Shown here: positions 7,756 to 15,696 of the stretch, one piece after another
How the letters are laid out: every line of letters begins with the position of its first letter
Numbering within the stretch: the first letter of the stretch is position 1
Assembly (NCBI GenBank): GCA_002709835.1
Contig: PAQX01000083.1
Span: 1-37,086, forward strand
Direction of reading: 5' to 3'
Source: Deltaproteobacteria bacterium
Lineage (GTDB): Bacteria > Myxococcota_A > UBA9160 > UBA4427
Length of the DNA: 37,086 bases
Translations under genes and position numbers: made by a program
Notes under the pieces: model-generated
The model's database searches: none
Told to the model about the DNA's origin: nothing
The model's input: the letters and a program-made list of their open reading frames with translations, nothing else

Positions 7756-8988
7756 TCAGGCGATCAGGCCGGCGACGCACCCCGTCAGACAGGTGGCGAT
7801 CGTGCCGGCGAGGATGGAGCGTAGTCCAAGGCGCGCCGCTTCGGACCGCCGTTCGGGCGCGAGGGCTTCGAGGCCGCCGAGCAGGATCGCGAGCGATCCG
7901 AAATTCGCGAAGCCGCAGAGCGCGTAGCTCGCGATCAACGCGCTGCGCGGACCGACGCGACCGTCGGCGATCGCGGTCGCGAGGTCCTGATAGGCGATGA
8001 GCTCGTTGAGTACGGTCTTTACGCCGATCAAAGCGCCGACCTCTCGGGCTTCAGCCCAGGGCACGCCCATCAGCGCAGCCACCGGGGCGAAGAGGACGCC
8101 GAAGATCGCCTGTAGCGTCAACTCGGGGGCGCCGAAGAGCCCGCCGATCGCGCCGACGGCGCTATTGGCGAGGGCGATGAGGGCGACGAACGCGATCAGG
8201 AGGGCCCCCACCGCGAGAGCGAGCCGGAGTCCGGCGAGCGCCCCCGCCGCCGCCGCATCGATGACGTTCTCGGCGCGCTCTTCGTGGGCGGTTGCGCCCC
8301 CGCCTGCCGTCTCGGGCGTCTGGGTCTCGGGGATCATGATCTTTGCGACGACGAGGGCGGCAGGCGCGGAAATCAGACTGGCCACGATCAGATGTCCGGC
8401 ATAGCTCGCGGCGCCCATAATCTGCGCGTAGGTCACGAGCACGGTTCCGGCGATCGTCGACATGCCGAGGGTCATGAAGGCGAAAAGCTCGCTGCGGGTC
8501 ATGCGCGCGAGATAGGGGCCAACGACGATGCCCGACTCGATCATCCCGACGAAGACGTTCGAGGCGGCGGCGAGTCCCTCGGCGCCCGAGACGCCCATCG
8601 TTCGGGACAGCGCCCGGGACATCGCGCGGACCACGGGTTGGATCAGTCCTACGTGGTAGAGAATGCCGAAGAGTGTGCCCATGAAGATGATGAGCGGAAG
8701 CACGCCGAAGGCGAAGCTCGGGCCCGTATCGAGCAAGGGGCCGAAGAGGAAACGCGCGCCCGTGTCGGACCACTCGACCAGGAGCGTGACCCCTCGTTCG
8801 AAGAAGGGGAGCATGCCGTCGCGGACGGGGGTCGCGAGGAGGAGGATCGCAATCGCGAGTTGAAGGCCGATCCCGCCGAGCACGGCCCGGCGATCGATGG
8901 CGCGGCGATCCGTCGAAAAAAGCGCGGCGATTCCGAGCAATACGAAGAATCCCGCGGCCGAAACGACGCGCAATCCGATCTCGTTCAT
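7756..8988 (-). CDS. nupC: Concentrative nucleoside transporter (NupC/CNT family), variant substrate motif
   Basis: The 410-residue polytopic membrane protein has the CNT order: an N-terminal helix region, a gate domain, and a core with SNVFVGMIESGIVVGPYLA, then MTRSELFAFMTLGMSTIAGT, TVLNELIAYQDLA and SYALCGFANFGSLAI. CNT proteins take up nucleosides with Na+ or H+. The second substrate-binding region is normal (NE in VLNELIAY, N and S in FANFGS). The first motif, usually G-Q-T/S-E-A-P-L, reads G-M-I-E-S-G-I, keeping only the Glu. The ligand may therefore differ from a standard nucleoside. Its ATG overlaps the thiE stop by 4 bases (ATGA), implying translational coupling. The symbol denotes family only. 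Confidence 0.88.
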   Translation of the reverse strand: MNEIGLRVVSAAGFFVLLGIAALFSTDRRAIDRRAVLGGIGLQLAIAILLLATPVRDGMLPFFERGVTLLVEWSDTGARFLFGPLLDTGPSFAFGVLPLIIFMGTLFGILYHVGLIQPVVRAMSRALSRTMGVSGAEGLAAASNVFVGMIESGIVVGPYLARMTRSELFAFMTLGMSTIAGTVLVTYAQIMGAASYAGHLIVASLISAPAALVVAKIMIPETQTPETAGGGATAHEERAENVIDAAAAGALAGLRLALAVGALLIAFVALIALANSAVGAIGGLFGAPELTLQAIFGVLFAPVAALMGVPWAEAREVGALIGVKTVLNELIAYQDLATAIADGRVGPRSALIASYALCGFANFGSLAILLGGLEALAPERRSEAARLGLRSILAGTIATCLTGCVAGLIA

Positions 8989-9641
8989 CCCGACGCTCCG
9001 CCGAAGCGCGAGACGAGGTCCTTCGTCGCGGCGACGGGATCCGGGGCGCCGGCGACGACGGAGATCACGGCGAAGCCGCCTACACCGAAGTCACGCAACG
9101 TTTCGACGTGGCCTGCGGTGATGCCGCCGATCGCGACGAGGGGGCGCGGTGCGGCGAGGGCGACGGCTTCCCGGAGCGCGTCTAGGCCACGCTGGTCGTA
9201 CTCGGATTCCTTCGAGGTGGTGCCGAAGACCGGACCGAAGGCGACATAGTCGATGTCTTCGTCCCGGGTCGCGCGCAGCTGCTCGGGGGTATGCGTCGAG
9301 CGCCCGACGGCGAGGCGCGCTCGGACGTCGCGGGGCAGGGCATTCGGCGGGAGGTCGTCCTGGCCGAAGTGGACGGCATCGGCCTCTGCGAGCAGCGCGA
9401 GGTCGAAGCGATCGTTCACGACGAAGCGGGCACCCGCTGCGCGGGTGATCTCTCGGATGGCCTCCGCCCAGGCCAGCGCCTGGCGATCCGTCGCGTGCTT
9501 GGTTCTCAACTGGACGATCGGCGCGCCGCCTGCGCAGGCGTCCCGCGCCTGCTCGACGGGATTCTTCGGCCAGCGCGGATCGTCGTCCGCGAGAACATGC
9601 AGACCGCAGTATTCGCCCCCGCGCTCCTCCGCGTCGATCAC
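8985..9641 (-). CDS. thiE: Thiamine phosphate synthase
   Basis: The 218-residue TIM barrel joins HMP-pyrophosphate and thiazole phosphate to make thiamine monophosphate. Family motifs appear in order: VQLRTKH (about 43-49), FVVNDRFDLALLAEADAVHF (shown in part), GQDDLP, GRSTHTPEQL, DYVAFGPVFGTTSKES, then VAIGGITAGHVE and FAVISVV. The start is GTG 9641, 4 bp after the ntrC stop, and the end overlaps the nupC start by 4 bp. Other thiamine genes are not in the window. Sitting between an NtrC-type regulator and a nucleoside-type transporter is unusual. Import of a pyrimidine or thiamine-related compound by the neighbouring transporter is a speculative link. Confidence 0.95.
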   Translation of the reverse strand: MIDAEERGGEYCGLHVLADDDPRWPKNPVEQARDACAGGAPIVQLRTKHATDRQALAWAEAIREITRAAGARFVVNDRFDLALLAEADAVHFGQDDLPPNALPRDVRARLAVGRSTHTPEQLRATRDEDIDYVAFGPVFGTTSKESEYDQRGLDALREAVALAAPRPLVAIGGITAGHVETLRDFGVGGFAVISVVAGAPDPVAATKDLVSRFGGASG

Positions 9642-9645
9642 GTCG

Positions 9646-11070
9646 TCAAGCCCGGTTCGGGAGCTCGATCGCGAGCTCGGTGATCTTCTTGCGAAGCGTA
9701 TTGCGATTGATGCCGAGAATCGCGGCCGCGCGGATCTGGTTGCCGCCGGTGCGCTCGAGCACGACCTCGAGCAGGGGGCGTTCGACCCGCTCCTGGATCT
9801 CCCGGTACAGATCGCCTTCGTCCTCGCTCTGGGCGAGGAGCGCTTCGACCTCAGTCGTCACCAGGGACTCGAGGCTCGTCGCCACGACGGGCGGCGGCGT
9901 CGAAGACGCGAGGAAGTCGAACTCGCTCGGCGCGAGGACCTCGTTGGTCGAGAGGACGAGGGCGCGCTTGATCGCGTTCTCGAGCTCGCGGACGTTGCCC
10001 GGCCAGTCGTGTCGTTCGAGGCGTTCGATGGTCGCATCGGGCAGGCTGACGGGGCCTTCCGCGAGCTCCCGCGCGTATCGCTCGGTGAAATGAAGGGCGA
10101 GGGTGCGGACGTCTTCCACGCGCTCCCGAAGCGGCGGGATCGAGAGGGGGACGACGCGCAGGCGGTAGAGAAGATCTTCGCGGAACTCCCCTTCGCGAAC
10201 CCGCGCGTCGAGGTCGCGGTGGGTGGCGGCGATGATCCGTACGTCGACCACGATCGGGTCGCGGCCGCCGACCGGAGTGACCTCGCCGGATTGGAGCACG
10301 CGCAGCAGCTTCGCCTGGAGGTCGACGGGCATGTCGCCGATCTCGTCGAGGAAGAGGGTCCCGCCCGAAGCTTCACGGAAGCGGCCGGTCCGAGCGTTCG
10401 TCGCGCCGGTGAAGGCGCCGCGCTCGTGACCAAAGAGCTCGCTCTCGAGCAGCTCTCGCGGAATCGCCGCCGCGTTGACCGCGACGAAGGGCCCTTCGCC
10501 GCGGGGGCTCGCCGCGTGGATCGCGTGGGCGACGAGCTCCTTGCCGGTGCCGCTCTCGCCGGTCAGCAGGACGGGGACGTTGCGGGGCGCAACCTTGCCG
10601 ACGGTCTTGAAGATCTCGAGGAGCGCGGGGCTCGAACCGACCAGGCGCTCGCCGCCCGGGGCGACGGCACGGCCGACCTGACGGCGGAGCGACCGGACTT
10701 CGTCCTTGAGCGCGCGGGTCGAGCGTGCCTTCTCGGCGAGTGCTTCGACTTCGGCGAGCGCGAAGGGCTTCACCAGGTAGTCGAGAGCGCCCGCCTTCAT
10801 CGACTCGACCGCGTTGTCGAGCAGGTTCTGCGCGGTGATGATCACGACCGCGACGTCGCCGCCGGCGGCGCGATGCTGTTGGAGGACCTCGATGCCGGTC
10901 ATACCGGGCATCCGGATGTCCATAAAGGCCATGTCGTAGAGGCCGCTCGCCAGCTCGCGGGCGGCTGCCTCCCCGTCTTCGACTGCGACGACGTCGTGGC
11001 CGAGGCCATCGAGGACTTCCTGCAGCACGAAGCGGATCGAGGTCTCGTCGTCGGCGACGAGGATCCGCAT
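9646..11070 (-). CDS. ntrC: NtrC-family sigma-54-dependent response regulator
   Basis: From ATG 11070 the protein has 474 residues; a GTG at 11091 (GTGA overlap with the ntrB stop, GGAG 5 bases upstream) would add seven. Counting from that GTG: receiver domain about 8-125 with phospho-acceptor Asp58 in FMDIRMPG; AAA+ domain about 145-385 with Walker A GESGTGKE (178-185), the sigma-54 contact loop GAFTGA (225-230) and Walker B TLFLDEIGDMP; then a Fis-type helix-turn-helix near the end (NQIRAAAILGINRNTLRKK). Phosphorylated NtrC proteins open sigma-54 promoters, classically for nitrogen assimilation. It is the second gene of the run starting at ntrB. No glnA lies nearby, so the exact regulon is unknown. 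Confidence 0.95.
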   Translation of the reverse strand: MRILVADDETSIRFVLQEVLDGLGHDVVAVEDGEAAARELASGLYDMAFMDIRMPGMTGIEVLQQHRAAGGDVAVVIITAQNLLDNAVESMKAGALDYLVKPFALAEVEALAEKARSTRALKDEVRSLRRQVGRAVAPGGERLVGSSPALLEIFKTVGKVAPRNVPVLLTGESGTGKELVAHAIHAASPRGEGPFVAVNAAAIPRELLESELFGHERGAFTGATNARTGRFREASGGTLFLDEIGDMPVDLQAKLLRVLQSGEVTPVGGRDPIVVDVRIIAATHRDLDARVREGEFREDLLYRLRVVPLSIPPLRERVEDVRTLALHFTERYARELAEGPVSLPDATIERLERHDWPGNVRELENAIKRALVLSTNEVLAPSEFDFLASSTPPPVVATSLESLVTTEVEALLAQSEDEGDLYREIQERVERPLLEVVLERTGGNQIRAAAILGINRNTLRKKITELAIELPNRA

Positions 11071-11087
11071 GGCGTCGCTTCCGGGGG

Positions 11088-12209
11088 TCACGTTCGCTCC
11101 CGAGTCGCCGCGTCCGTCGGGAGCACGGTCGGCGCGAGAGGGAGGTCGACGGCGGCGCGAGTGCCTTCGCCCTCGAATGAATCGAGTCGGAGTCTGCCGC
11201 CGTGTTGGCGGATCCAGTGGCGCGCGACCGAGAGGCCGAGGCCGGTGCCTCTCGGTTTGGTCGTGAAGAAGGGCGTCGAGAGACGATCGAGGATGTCCGG
11301 CGGAATGCCCGGTCCCGTGTCGGCGACCACGACCTCGATCGTCGGGCGCGGGCGGCCGTCCGGGCCGACGACGCGATGCTCGAGGGTCATACGGGTCGAC
11401 AGGGTGAGGGTCCCCCCCGTTTCCTCCATGGCCTGCATCGCGTTCCGCGCCAGGTTGAGAAAGACCTGTTGCAGGCGCGCACCGTCGGCGAGCAGCTCCG
11501 GCAGCGACGGGTCGAAGGTTCTTTCGACCCGGATCTCCCCATAGCCGCGTTCGAGTTCGAGGAGGTCGAGCAACGCATCGAGGGGCTCGTGGATGTTCAC
11601 CCCTTCCAGATTGAGCTCTTCGCCGCGCGCGAAGACCATCAGCTCGTCGACGAGTCCGGAAATGCGATCGACTTCGCCGACGATCAGGTTCGCCGACTTC
11701 TTGGAGCGCTCGTCTTTGGCATCGAGCGAGAGGAGCTCCGCGGCGCCGCGGATTCCACCGAGCGGGTTCTTGACCTCGTGGGCGATGCCGGCGGCGATGT
11801 GTCCGTAGGATTCCTGCCGTTCGCGCTCGCGAATCTCCTCACGAAGCGAGCGCGAGGCGCTGCGATCGCGAAACGTGACGGCGAGCGGTCGGGCCGTGCC
11901 CGGGCCGACGGGTTCGTCGCCCAGTAGCGAGATGGACACGTCGACGGGGAGCGGCATCGCGAGGCGCCGCGGGAACTCGACCTCGTCGTGGATCGCCGGT
12001 CGCCCGGATTGACGCACGCGTTCGACGATCCGCGAAAGAGGGTGCTCGGGGCCGAGCGTGTCGGCCAGGTGCTTGCCCGCGCTGCCCTCGAGCGCCGTAT
12101 CGAGCAGGCGGCGGGCCTCGCCATTGCTGAACTCGACCCGGCCGTCATCGTCGAGGACGACGACGCCTTCGAGGAGCGCATCGAAGATTCCCTGGAGGTC
12201 GAGGTTCAT
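11088..12209 (-). CDS. ntrB: NtrB-type sensor histidine kinase
   Basis: The 373-residue soluble kinase lacks membrane segments. A PAS domain spans about 5-115 (FDALLEGVVVLDDDGRVEFSN), followed by a HisKA domain with the NtrB signature IAHEVKNPLGGIRGAAELL around phospho-acceptor His144. The ATPase domain has an N box (NLARNAMQAM), G1 (DTGPGIP) and G2 (GTGLGLSV). NtrB normally autophosphorylates and also dephosphorylates NtrC under PII control. Here it directly precedes ntrC with a 4-bp overlap, which supports a cognate pair. It heads the five-gene minus-strand run down to 6535 and diverges from moeA. Whether the signal is nitrogen status cannot be read from the sequence. Confidence 0.94.
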   Translation of the reverse strand: MNLDLQGIFDALLEGVVVLDDDGRVEFSNGEARRLLDTALEGSAGKHLADTLGPEHPLSRIVERVRQSGRPAIHDEVEFPRRLAMPLPVDVSISLLGDEPVGPGTARPLAVTFRDRSASRSLREEIRERERQESYGHIAAGIAHEVKNPLGGIRGAAELLSLDAKDERSKKSANLIVGEVDRISGLVDELMVFARGEELNLEGVNIHEPLDALLDLLELERGYGEIRVERTFDPSLPELLADGARLQQVFLNLARNAMQAMEETGGTLTLSTRMTLEHRVVGPDGRPRPTIEVVVADTGPGIPPDILDRLSTPFFTTKPRGTGLGLSVARHWIRQHGGRLRLDSFEGEGTRAAVDLPLAPTVLPTDAATRERT

Positions 12210-12452
12210 GAATCTGCCTGTTTTTTGGGCATCCGCAGGCCGCGCGCGAATCTAGCCGCGGGGCGAATCGCTGCAAGGTATAGAATCGGCACACATTTTC
12301 GGGCCGAACGACGCCGGCCGGCGAACGCCTCCCCGCGGGCGATGCTCTCAGGGCTCCCGGGATCGTTCGACACCAGGTACCGTCTGTGGCGAGCAAACGC
12401 CTCGTGCGGAGCGGCGTGGGGCCGTTCCAGGGGTGCGGGAGAGCGGAGCGCG
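12210..12452. promoter_or_regulatory. Divergent intergenic region ntrB / moeA
   Basis: A 243-bp gap between two divergent starts must hold the promoter of the ntrB-led run and that of moeA. TATAGAAT at 12279-12286 resembles a plus-strand -10 element but has no good -35 partner. GGAG at 12444-12447 serves as the moeA ribosome binding site. No gene is supported here. Confidence 0.35.
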
Positions 12453-13706
12453 ATGCGGCAGGGACTGACCGTCGCCGAGGCCCAGGAGGCGATCCTCGCA
12501 GAGACGCCTCGTCTCGGCGCAGAGACGATCTCGGCTTCCGATGCCGCCGGGCGCGTCCTGGCCGAAGCCGTCGTCTCCGCGCGTCGCCACCCTCCTGCGG
12601 ACTGCTCCGCGATGGATGGCTACGCCGTCCGGCGGGAGGATCTCCTCGGTGCGACCGCCGATGCACCGCGTTCCCTGCCGGTCGTCTACGAAGTGCCGGC
12701 GGGCGGCCAGGCCGCGCGTCCTCTCGAAGCGGGCGAAGCCGCGCGGATCTTCACGGGCGCCCCGCTCCCGCCCGGGGCGGACGCCGTGGTCATGCAGGAA
12801 AACACGGATCAGGGCACCGAGCGCGTCGAGATCCGAAAGGAGCCCACGCCGCGAGACAACGTGCGGGACGGAGGCGAGGACTTCGAGATCGGGGATCGCC
12901 TGATCGACGAGGGTGTCGTGTTAGGCGCAGCCCACCTGGGCGTGCTCGCGTCCCTCGGACGCACGATCGTCTCGGTCCACCAGCGCCCGCGCGTCGCGAT
13001 CCTGTCCGGGGGCGACGAACTGGTCGAGCCGGACCGCCCTGCGGACGGCGGACGGATCGTGTCGTCGAACTCCTATACCCTCGCCGCGCAGTGCCGCGAG
13101 ATCGATGCGGACCCCGTCTATCTGGGGATCGCGGAAGATACGCCTGAGGCGATCGAGTCGCGAATGCGTGCGGGGCTCGGTGCCGACGTGCTCGTGTCGA
13201 GCGCGGGCGTCTCCGTCGGGGACCACGATCACGTGCGTGACGTCCTCGAGAAGGTCGGCTGCCGTCTGCGTTTCTGGGGGGTGAAGATGAAGCCCGGTTT
13301 CCCGCTCGCCTTCGGGGTGATCGAGCCGACGGGGCAGCTCGTCTTCGGGTTGCCCGGCAATCCCGTGTCGACGGCGGTCACCTTCGAAGAGTTCGTGCGG
13401 CCCGCGCTCCGGAAGATGATGGGGCACCGTGCGGTCCATCGGCCCGTCGTACGGGCGACCCTGACCGACGATTACAAGAAGAAGCCCGGGCGTCTCCACT
13501 TCGTTCGGGTGAACCTCGAGCGCGAGGGGGATCGCGTCCTCGCGCATTTGACCGGCAACCAGAGCTCCGGCGTGCTCACGTCGATGATTCGCGGTCAGGG
13601 GCTCGCCGTCGTGTCCCTCGAGTCCGACGGCGTGTCGGCCGGGGCGGAAATCGACGTTCAGATCCTCGATGGCACCTTCTTCGACCGCGCCGAGCGGGGC
13701 TTCTAG
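12453..13706 (+). CDS. moeA: Molybdopterin molybdenumtransferase
   Basis: A 417-residue MoeA, which inserts molybdate into adenylylated molybdopterin in the last step of molybdenum cofactor synthesis. Motifs in order: ADCSAMDGYAVR (49-60), IFTGAPLPPGADAVVMQENT, ILSGGDELVEP with GRIVSSNSY, VSSAGVSVGDHDHV, MKPGFPLAFGV and FGLPGNPVSTAVTFEEFVRP. The last region is domain IV (about 335-410). The start at 12453 follows GCGGAG, and homology begins there even though the frame is open upstream. It is followed at 5 bp and then 3 bp by a hypothetical gene and an acyltransferase, so the three are probably one transcript. No other moa or mob genes are present. Confidence 0.96.
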   Translation: MRQGLTVAEAQEAILAETPRLGAETISASDAAGRVLAEAVVSARRHPPADCSAMDGYAVRREDLLGATADAPRSLPVVYEVPAGGQAARPLEAGEAARIFTGAPLPPGADAVVMQENTDQGTERVEIRKEPTPRDNVRDGGEDFEIGDRLIDEGVVLGAAHLGVLASLGRTIVSVHQRPRVAILSGGDELVEPDRPADGGRIVSSNSYTLAAQCREIDADPVYLGIAEDTPEAIESRMRAGLGADVLVSSAGVSVGDHDHVRDVLEKVGCRLRFWGVKMKPGFPLAFGVIEPTGQLVFGLPGNPVSTAVTFEEFVRPALRKMMGHRAVHRPVVRATLTDDYKKKPGRLHFVRVNLEREGDRVLAHLTGNQSSGVLTSMIRGQGLAVVSLESDGVSAGAEIDVQILDGTFFDRAERGF

Positions 13707-13710
13707 TTCC

Positions 13711-14166
13711 ATGAACGCACCGCAGGCCGGAGCCGTCGCGGCACGCCTCGGCAACGTGGAAGCCGCCATCTTCGAGGGCCGGCTCGCCGATGAAGACGGT
13801 CTCGACCTCTTCGAAGCGCACTTCGTCACGGCGCGCCGGGCGTCGTCGGGAGATTCCGTCCGCGGCTGGATCGACGTGCTGGCGGGCGCGAAGGAAGAAC
13901 GCGTCCTGATCGTGGGTCCTTCCTCGGCGTCGCTGGATCTCGAGGTGATCCAGGCGCTTCTGTGCTGGCCCGAATCCGAAGTGCTCGTTTTTCAGGACGC
14001 AGCGCTCCCGACGGTTGCGCTCGGTCGTTCTTGCTCGATCCTGGTGTCCGCCCGATCGTTCCTGGAAACCGGGAGCGACGAGGCGACCGCTTGGCTCGCC
14101 TCGATCGAGGCCGAGCGCCTCGATCGCTCGGCCCTCGGCCTCGGCGCGTCGGTGGAGGCGCGTTAG
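13711..14166 (+). CDS. Hypothetical protein
   Basis: A 151-residue protein I do not recognise. It is coding by context: 4 bp after moeA and 3 bp before the acyltransferase on the same strand, with codon use like the neighbours. It looks alpha/beta with no signal peptide or membrane helix. One stretch, RVLIVGPSSASLDLEVIQAL, reads like a strand-loop-helix, followed by two short strands (SEVLVFQDAAL and SCSILVSARSFLE). There are few Cys or His and no recognisable catalytic signature. ATG 13711 is preferred over the upstream frame because the earlier sequence overlaps moeA. Confidence 0.65.
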   Translation: MNAPQAGAVAARLGNVEAAIFEGRLADEDGLDLFEAHFVTARRASSGDSVRGWIDVLAGAKEERVLIVGPSSASLDLEVIQALLCWPESEVLVFQDAALPTVALGRSCSILVSARSFLETGSDEATAWLASIEAERLDRSALGLGASVEAR

Positions 14167-14169
14167 GCG

Positions 14170-15174
14170 ATGCTCGACCTGCCGCGTCTGCAACGGCTTT
14201 CGTTGACCGCGCGCCCGCTTCCCCAGCGGATCCTTGGTCGCGCGCTCCATGCGAACTACGTGTACCTGCCCGGCGTGGACCTCAATGTGGAGGGCCGGGA
14301 GAACATGCCCGACGAGCCGGTCATCTTCGCGATGAACCATACGGACCGGTACAACTACTGGCCCTGGCAGTACTGGATCTGGAAGGACTCCGGCCGATTC
14401 ACCGCCGCGTGGGTCAAGGGCAAGTACTACGAGAGTCGGCTGCTCGCGCTCTTCATGGAGAGCATGCTCCAGCTGCCGACCGTCTCTCGCGGCTACCTGA
14501 TCACGAAGGACTTTCAGTCGGTGCTCCAGCGCACGCCGACGGATCAGGAGTACACGCTTCTTCGCGACCTCGTGGATCGCCGGGCAGCAGGAGAGGAGGC
14601 GCCGCTGCCGGAGCCGCCCGAGGTCCCGGAGCGTCTGCTGCGAAAGCCACGGAGTCCGCTGGGGCTCTCCTTCGAGCCGACCGAACGCGACTATGCCGAC
14701 TACATCTGCGATCTCTTCAGCGCGATGATGGCGCGCTTCGTGGAGTTGAACGAAGAAGCCCGGGATCTCGGGTTGGATCTGCTGATTTTTCCGCAGGGCA
14801 CGCGCTCGATCCGCCTGCTCGAGAGCCATATCGGCATCGCGCAGATCGCACTTCACCTGCGGATCCCGATCGTCCCCGTCGGCTGCAACGGCTCCGAGCG
14901 TCTCTATCCGGGGGGTTCGCCCTTCGCGAAGAAGGCGAGCGTGACCTATCGAATCGGCGAGCCGATCCACTACGAGGACCTTTCTGCCTTCCACGTCGAG
15001 CGGGCGTTCGCTCCCTTCTCGGCCGAGGCCGAACACGACCATGCGAAGCAGTTTCGTGGGATCGCCGCCCTCGTCACGGATCGAATCGAGGCGCTCCTCG
15101 ACGAGCCCTATCGTCGCGCGCCGGCGGAGCCGGGCGAAGAGGACGGCTCGCGGAGCTCCGACCGCTTCATCTGA
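14170..15174 (+). CDS. PlsC-like 1-acylglycerol-3-phosphate acyltransferase family protein (HX4N variant)
   Basis: The 334-residue protein has the LPLAT order: a catalytic-type motif FAMNHTDRYNYWPWQYW (His57, Asp59, Asn62), a second block around WVKGKYYESRLLALFMESML, the phosphate-binding block IFPQGTRS (207-213 region) and IPIVPVGCNGSERLYPGG. LPLAT enzymes acylate lysophospholipids at the inner membrane. The usual HX4D is here HX4N (His57-Asn62), with an Asp at +2, and the third block reads PQGTRS rather than PEGTRS. An insert of about 45 residues (about 130-175) with an acidic, Pro-rich stretch separates the blocks. It is last in the moeA-led run and converges on the heptose transferase gene 12 bp away. 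The fold call is strong; the activity is less so. Confidence 0.85.
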   Translation: MLDLPRLQRLSLTARPLPQRILGRALHANYVYLPGVDLNVEGRENMPDEPVIFAMNHTDRYNYWPWQYWIWKDSGRFTAAWVKGKYYESRLLALFMESMLQLPTVSRGYLITKDFQSVLQRTPTDQEYTLLRDLVDRRAAGEEAPLPEPPEVPERLLRKPRSPLGLSFEPTERDYADYICDLFSAMMARFVELNEEARDLGLDLLIFPQGTRSIRLLESHIGIAQIALHLRIPIVPVGCNGSERLYPGGSPFAKKASVTYRIGEPIHYEDLSAFHVERAFAPFSAEAEHDHAKQFRGIAALVTDRIEALLDEPYRRAPAEPGEEDGSRSSDRFI

Positions 15175-15186
15175 AGCCGGGCGAAA

Positions 15187-15696
15187 CTAACGTCGCGACT
15201 TCGGCCGCCGAAGCGCTTCGATCGTCGAGGTCGTCGAGTGTCCCTTCAGGATGGGCAGTCGCGCGACGGATCCGCCCCAGCCTTCGACGTCTTCCCGCCC
15301 AACGATCTCTTCTAGATGCCAGTCTCCTCCCTTTGCGAGCACGTCGGGGCGGAGTGCCCGGATCGTGCGCAGGGGCGTATCGGTTACGAAGCCGACCACC
15401 CAGTCGACGCACTCGAGGGCGGCGACCATCTCCTTGCGAATGCGCGCAGGCTGGATCGGCCGCTCGGCGCCCTTCAGTCGGCGCACGCTCGCGTCATGGT
15501 TGATCGCGACGACCAGGCGGTCCCCCAGCCCGCGCGCCGCTTCGAGGCTGCGCACGTGACCGGGGTGGAGGAGGTCGAAGCAGCCATTCGTGAAGACGAC
15601 GGTTTCGCCGCGCCGCCGGGCGCGGGTCACCGCGCGCCTCGCGGCGTCGAGTCCGAGCACTTTGTCGCGTGTGCGCGTGAGCGCCGGGCCGCTCAT
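15187..15696 (-). CDS. rfaE2: D-glycero-beta-D-manno-heptose 1-phosphate adenylyltransferase (HldE C-domain / RfaE2 type)
   Basis: The 169-residue single-domain nucleotidyltransferase has VVFTNGCFDLLHPGHVRSLE with the HxGH motif at 44-47, VAINHDASVRRLKG, RPDVLAKGGDW and a closing VARLPILKGHSTTSTIEAL. It activates heptose-1-phosphate with ATP to give ADP-heptose for lipopolysaccharide inner core or related glycans. In E. coli this domain is fused to a kinase (HldE); here it stands alone and no HldE kinase domain is present in the window. It overlaps the upstream AsmA-like gene by 4 bp, pointing to a joint role in the outer membrane. Confidence 0.94.
   Translation of the reverse strand: MSGPALTRTRDKVLGLDAARRAVTRARRRGETVVFTNGCFDLLHPGHVRSLEAARGLGDRLVVAINHDASVRRLKGAERPIQPARIRKEMVAALECVDWVVGFVTDTPLRTIRALRPDVLAKGGDWHLEEIVGREDVEGWGGSVARLPILKGHSTTSTIEALRRPKSRR

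Noticed and set aside
9253..11544. Long open frame antisense to ntrC and thiE (about 760 codons)
   Set aside because: It lies opposite clearly homologous genes and its translation is an Asp/Arg/Glu-rich mirror of GC-biased codons with no family motif. Such frames are normal at this base composition.
11988..12452. Longer N-terminus of MoeA
   Set aside because: It overlaps ntrB on the other strand and adds non-family sequence; GCGGAG marks the start at 12453.
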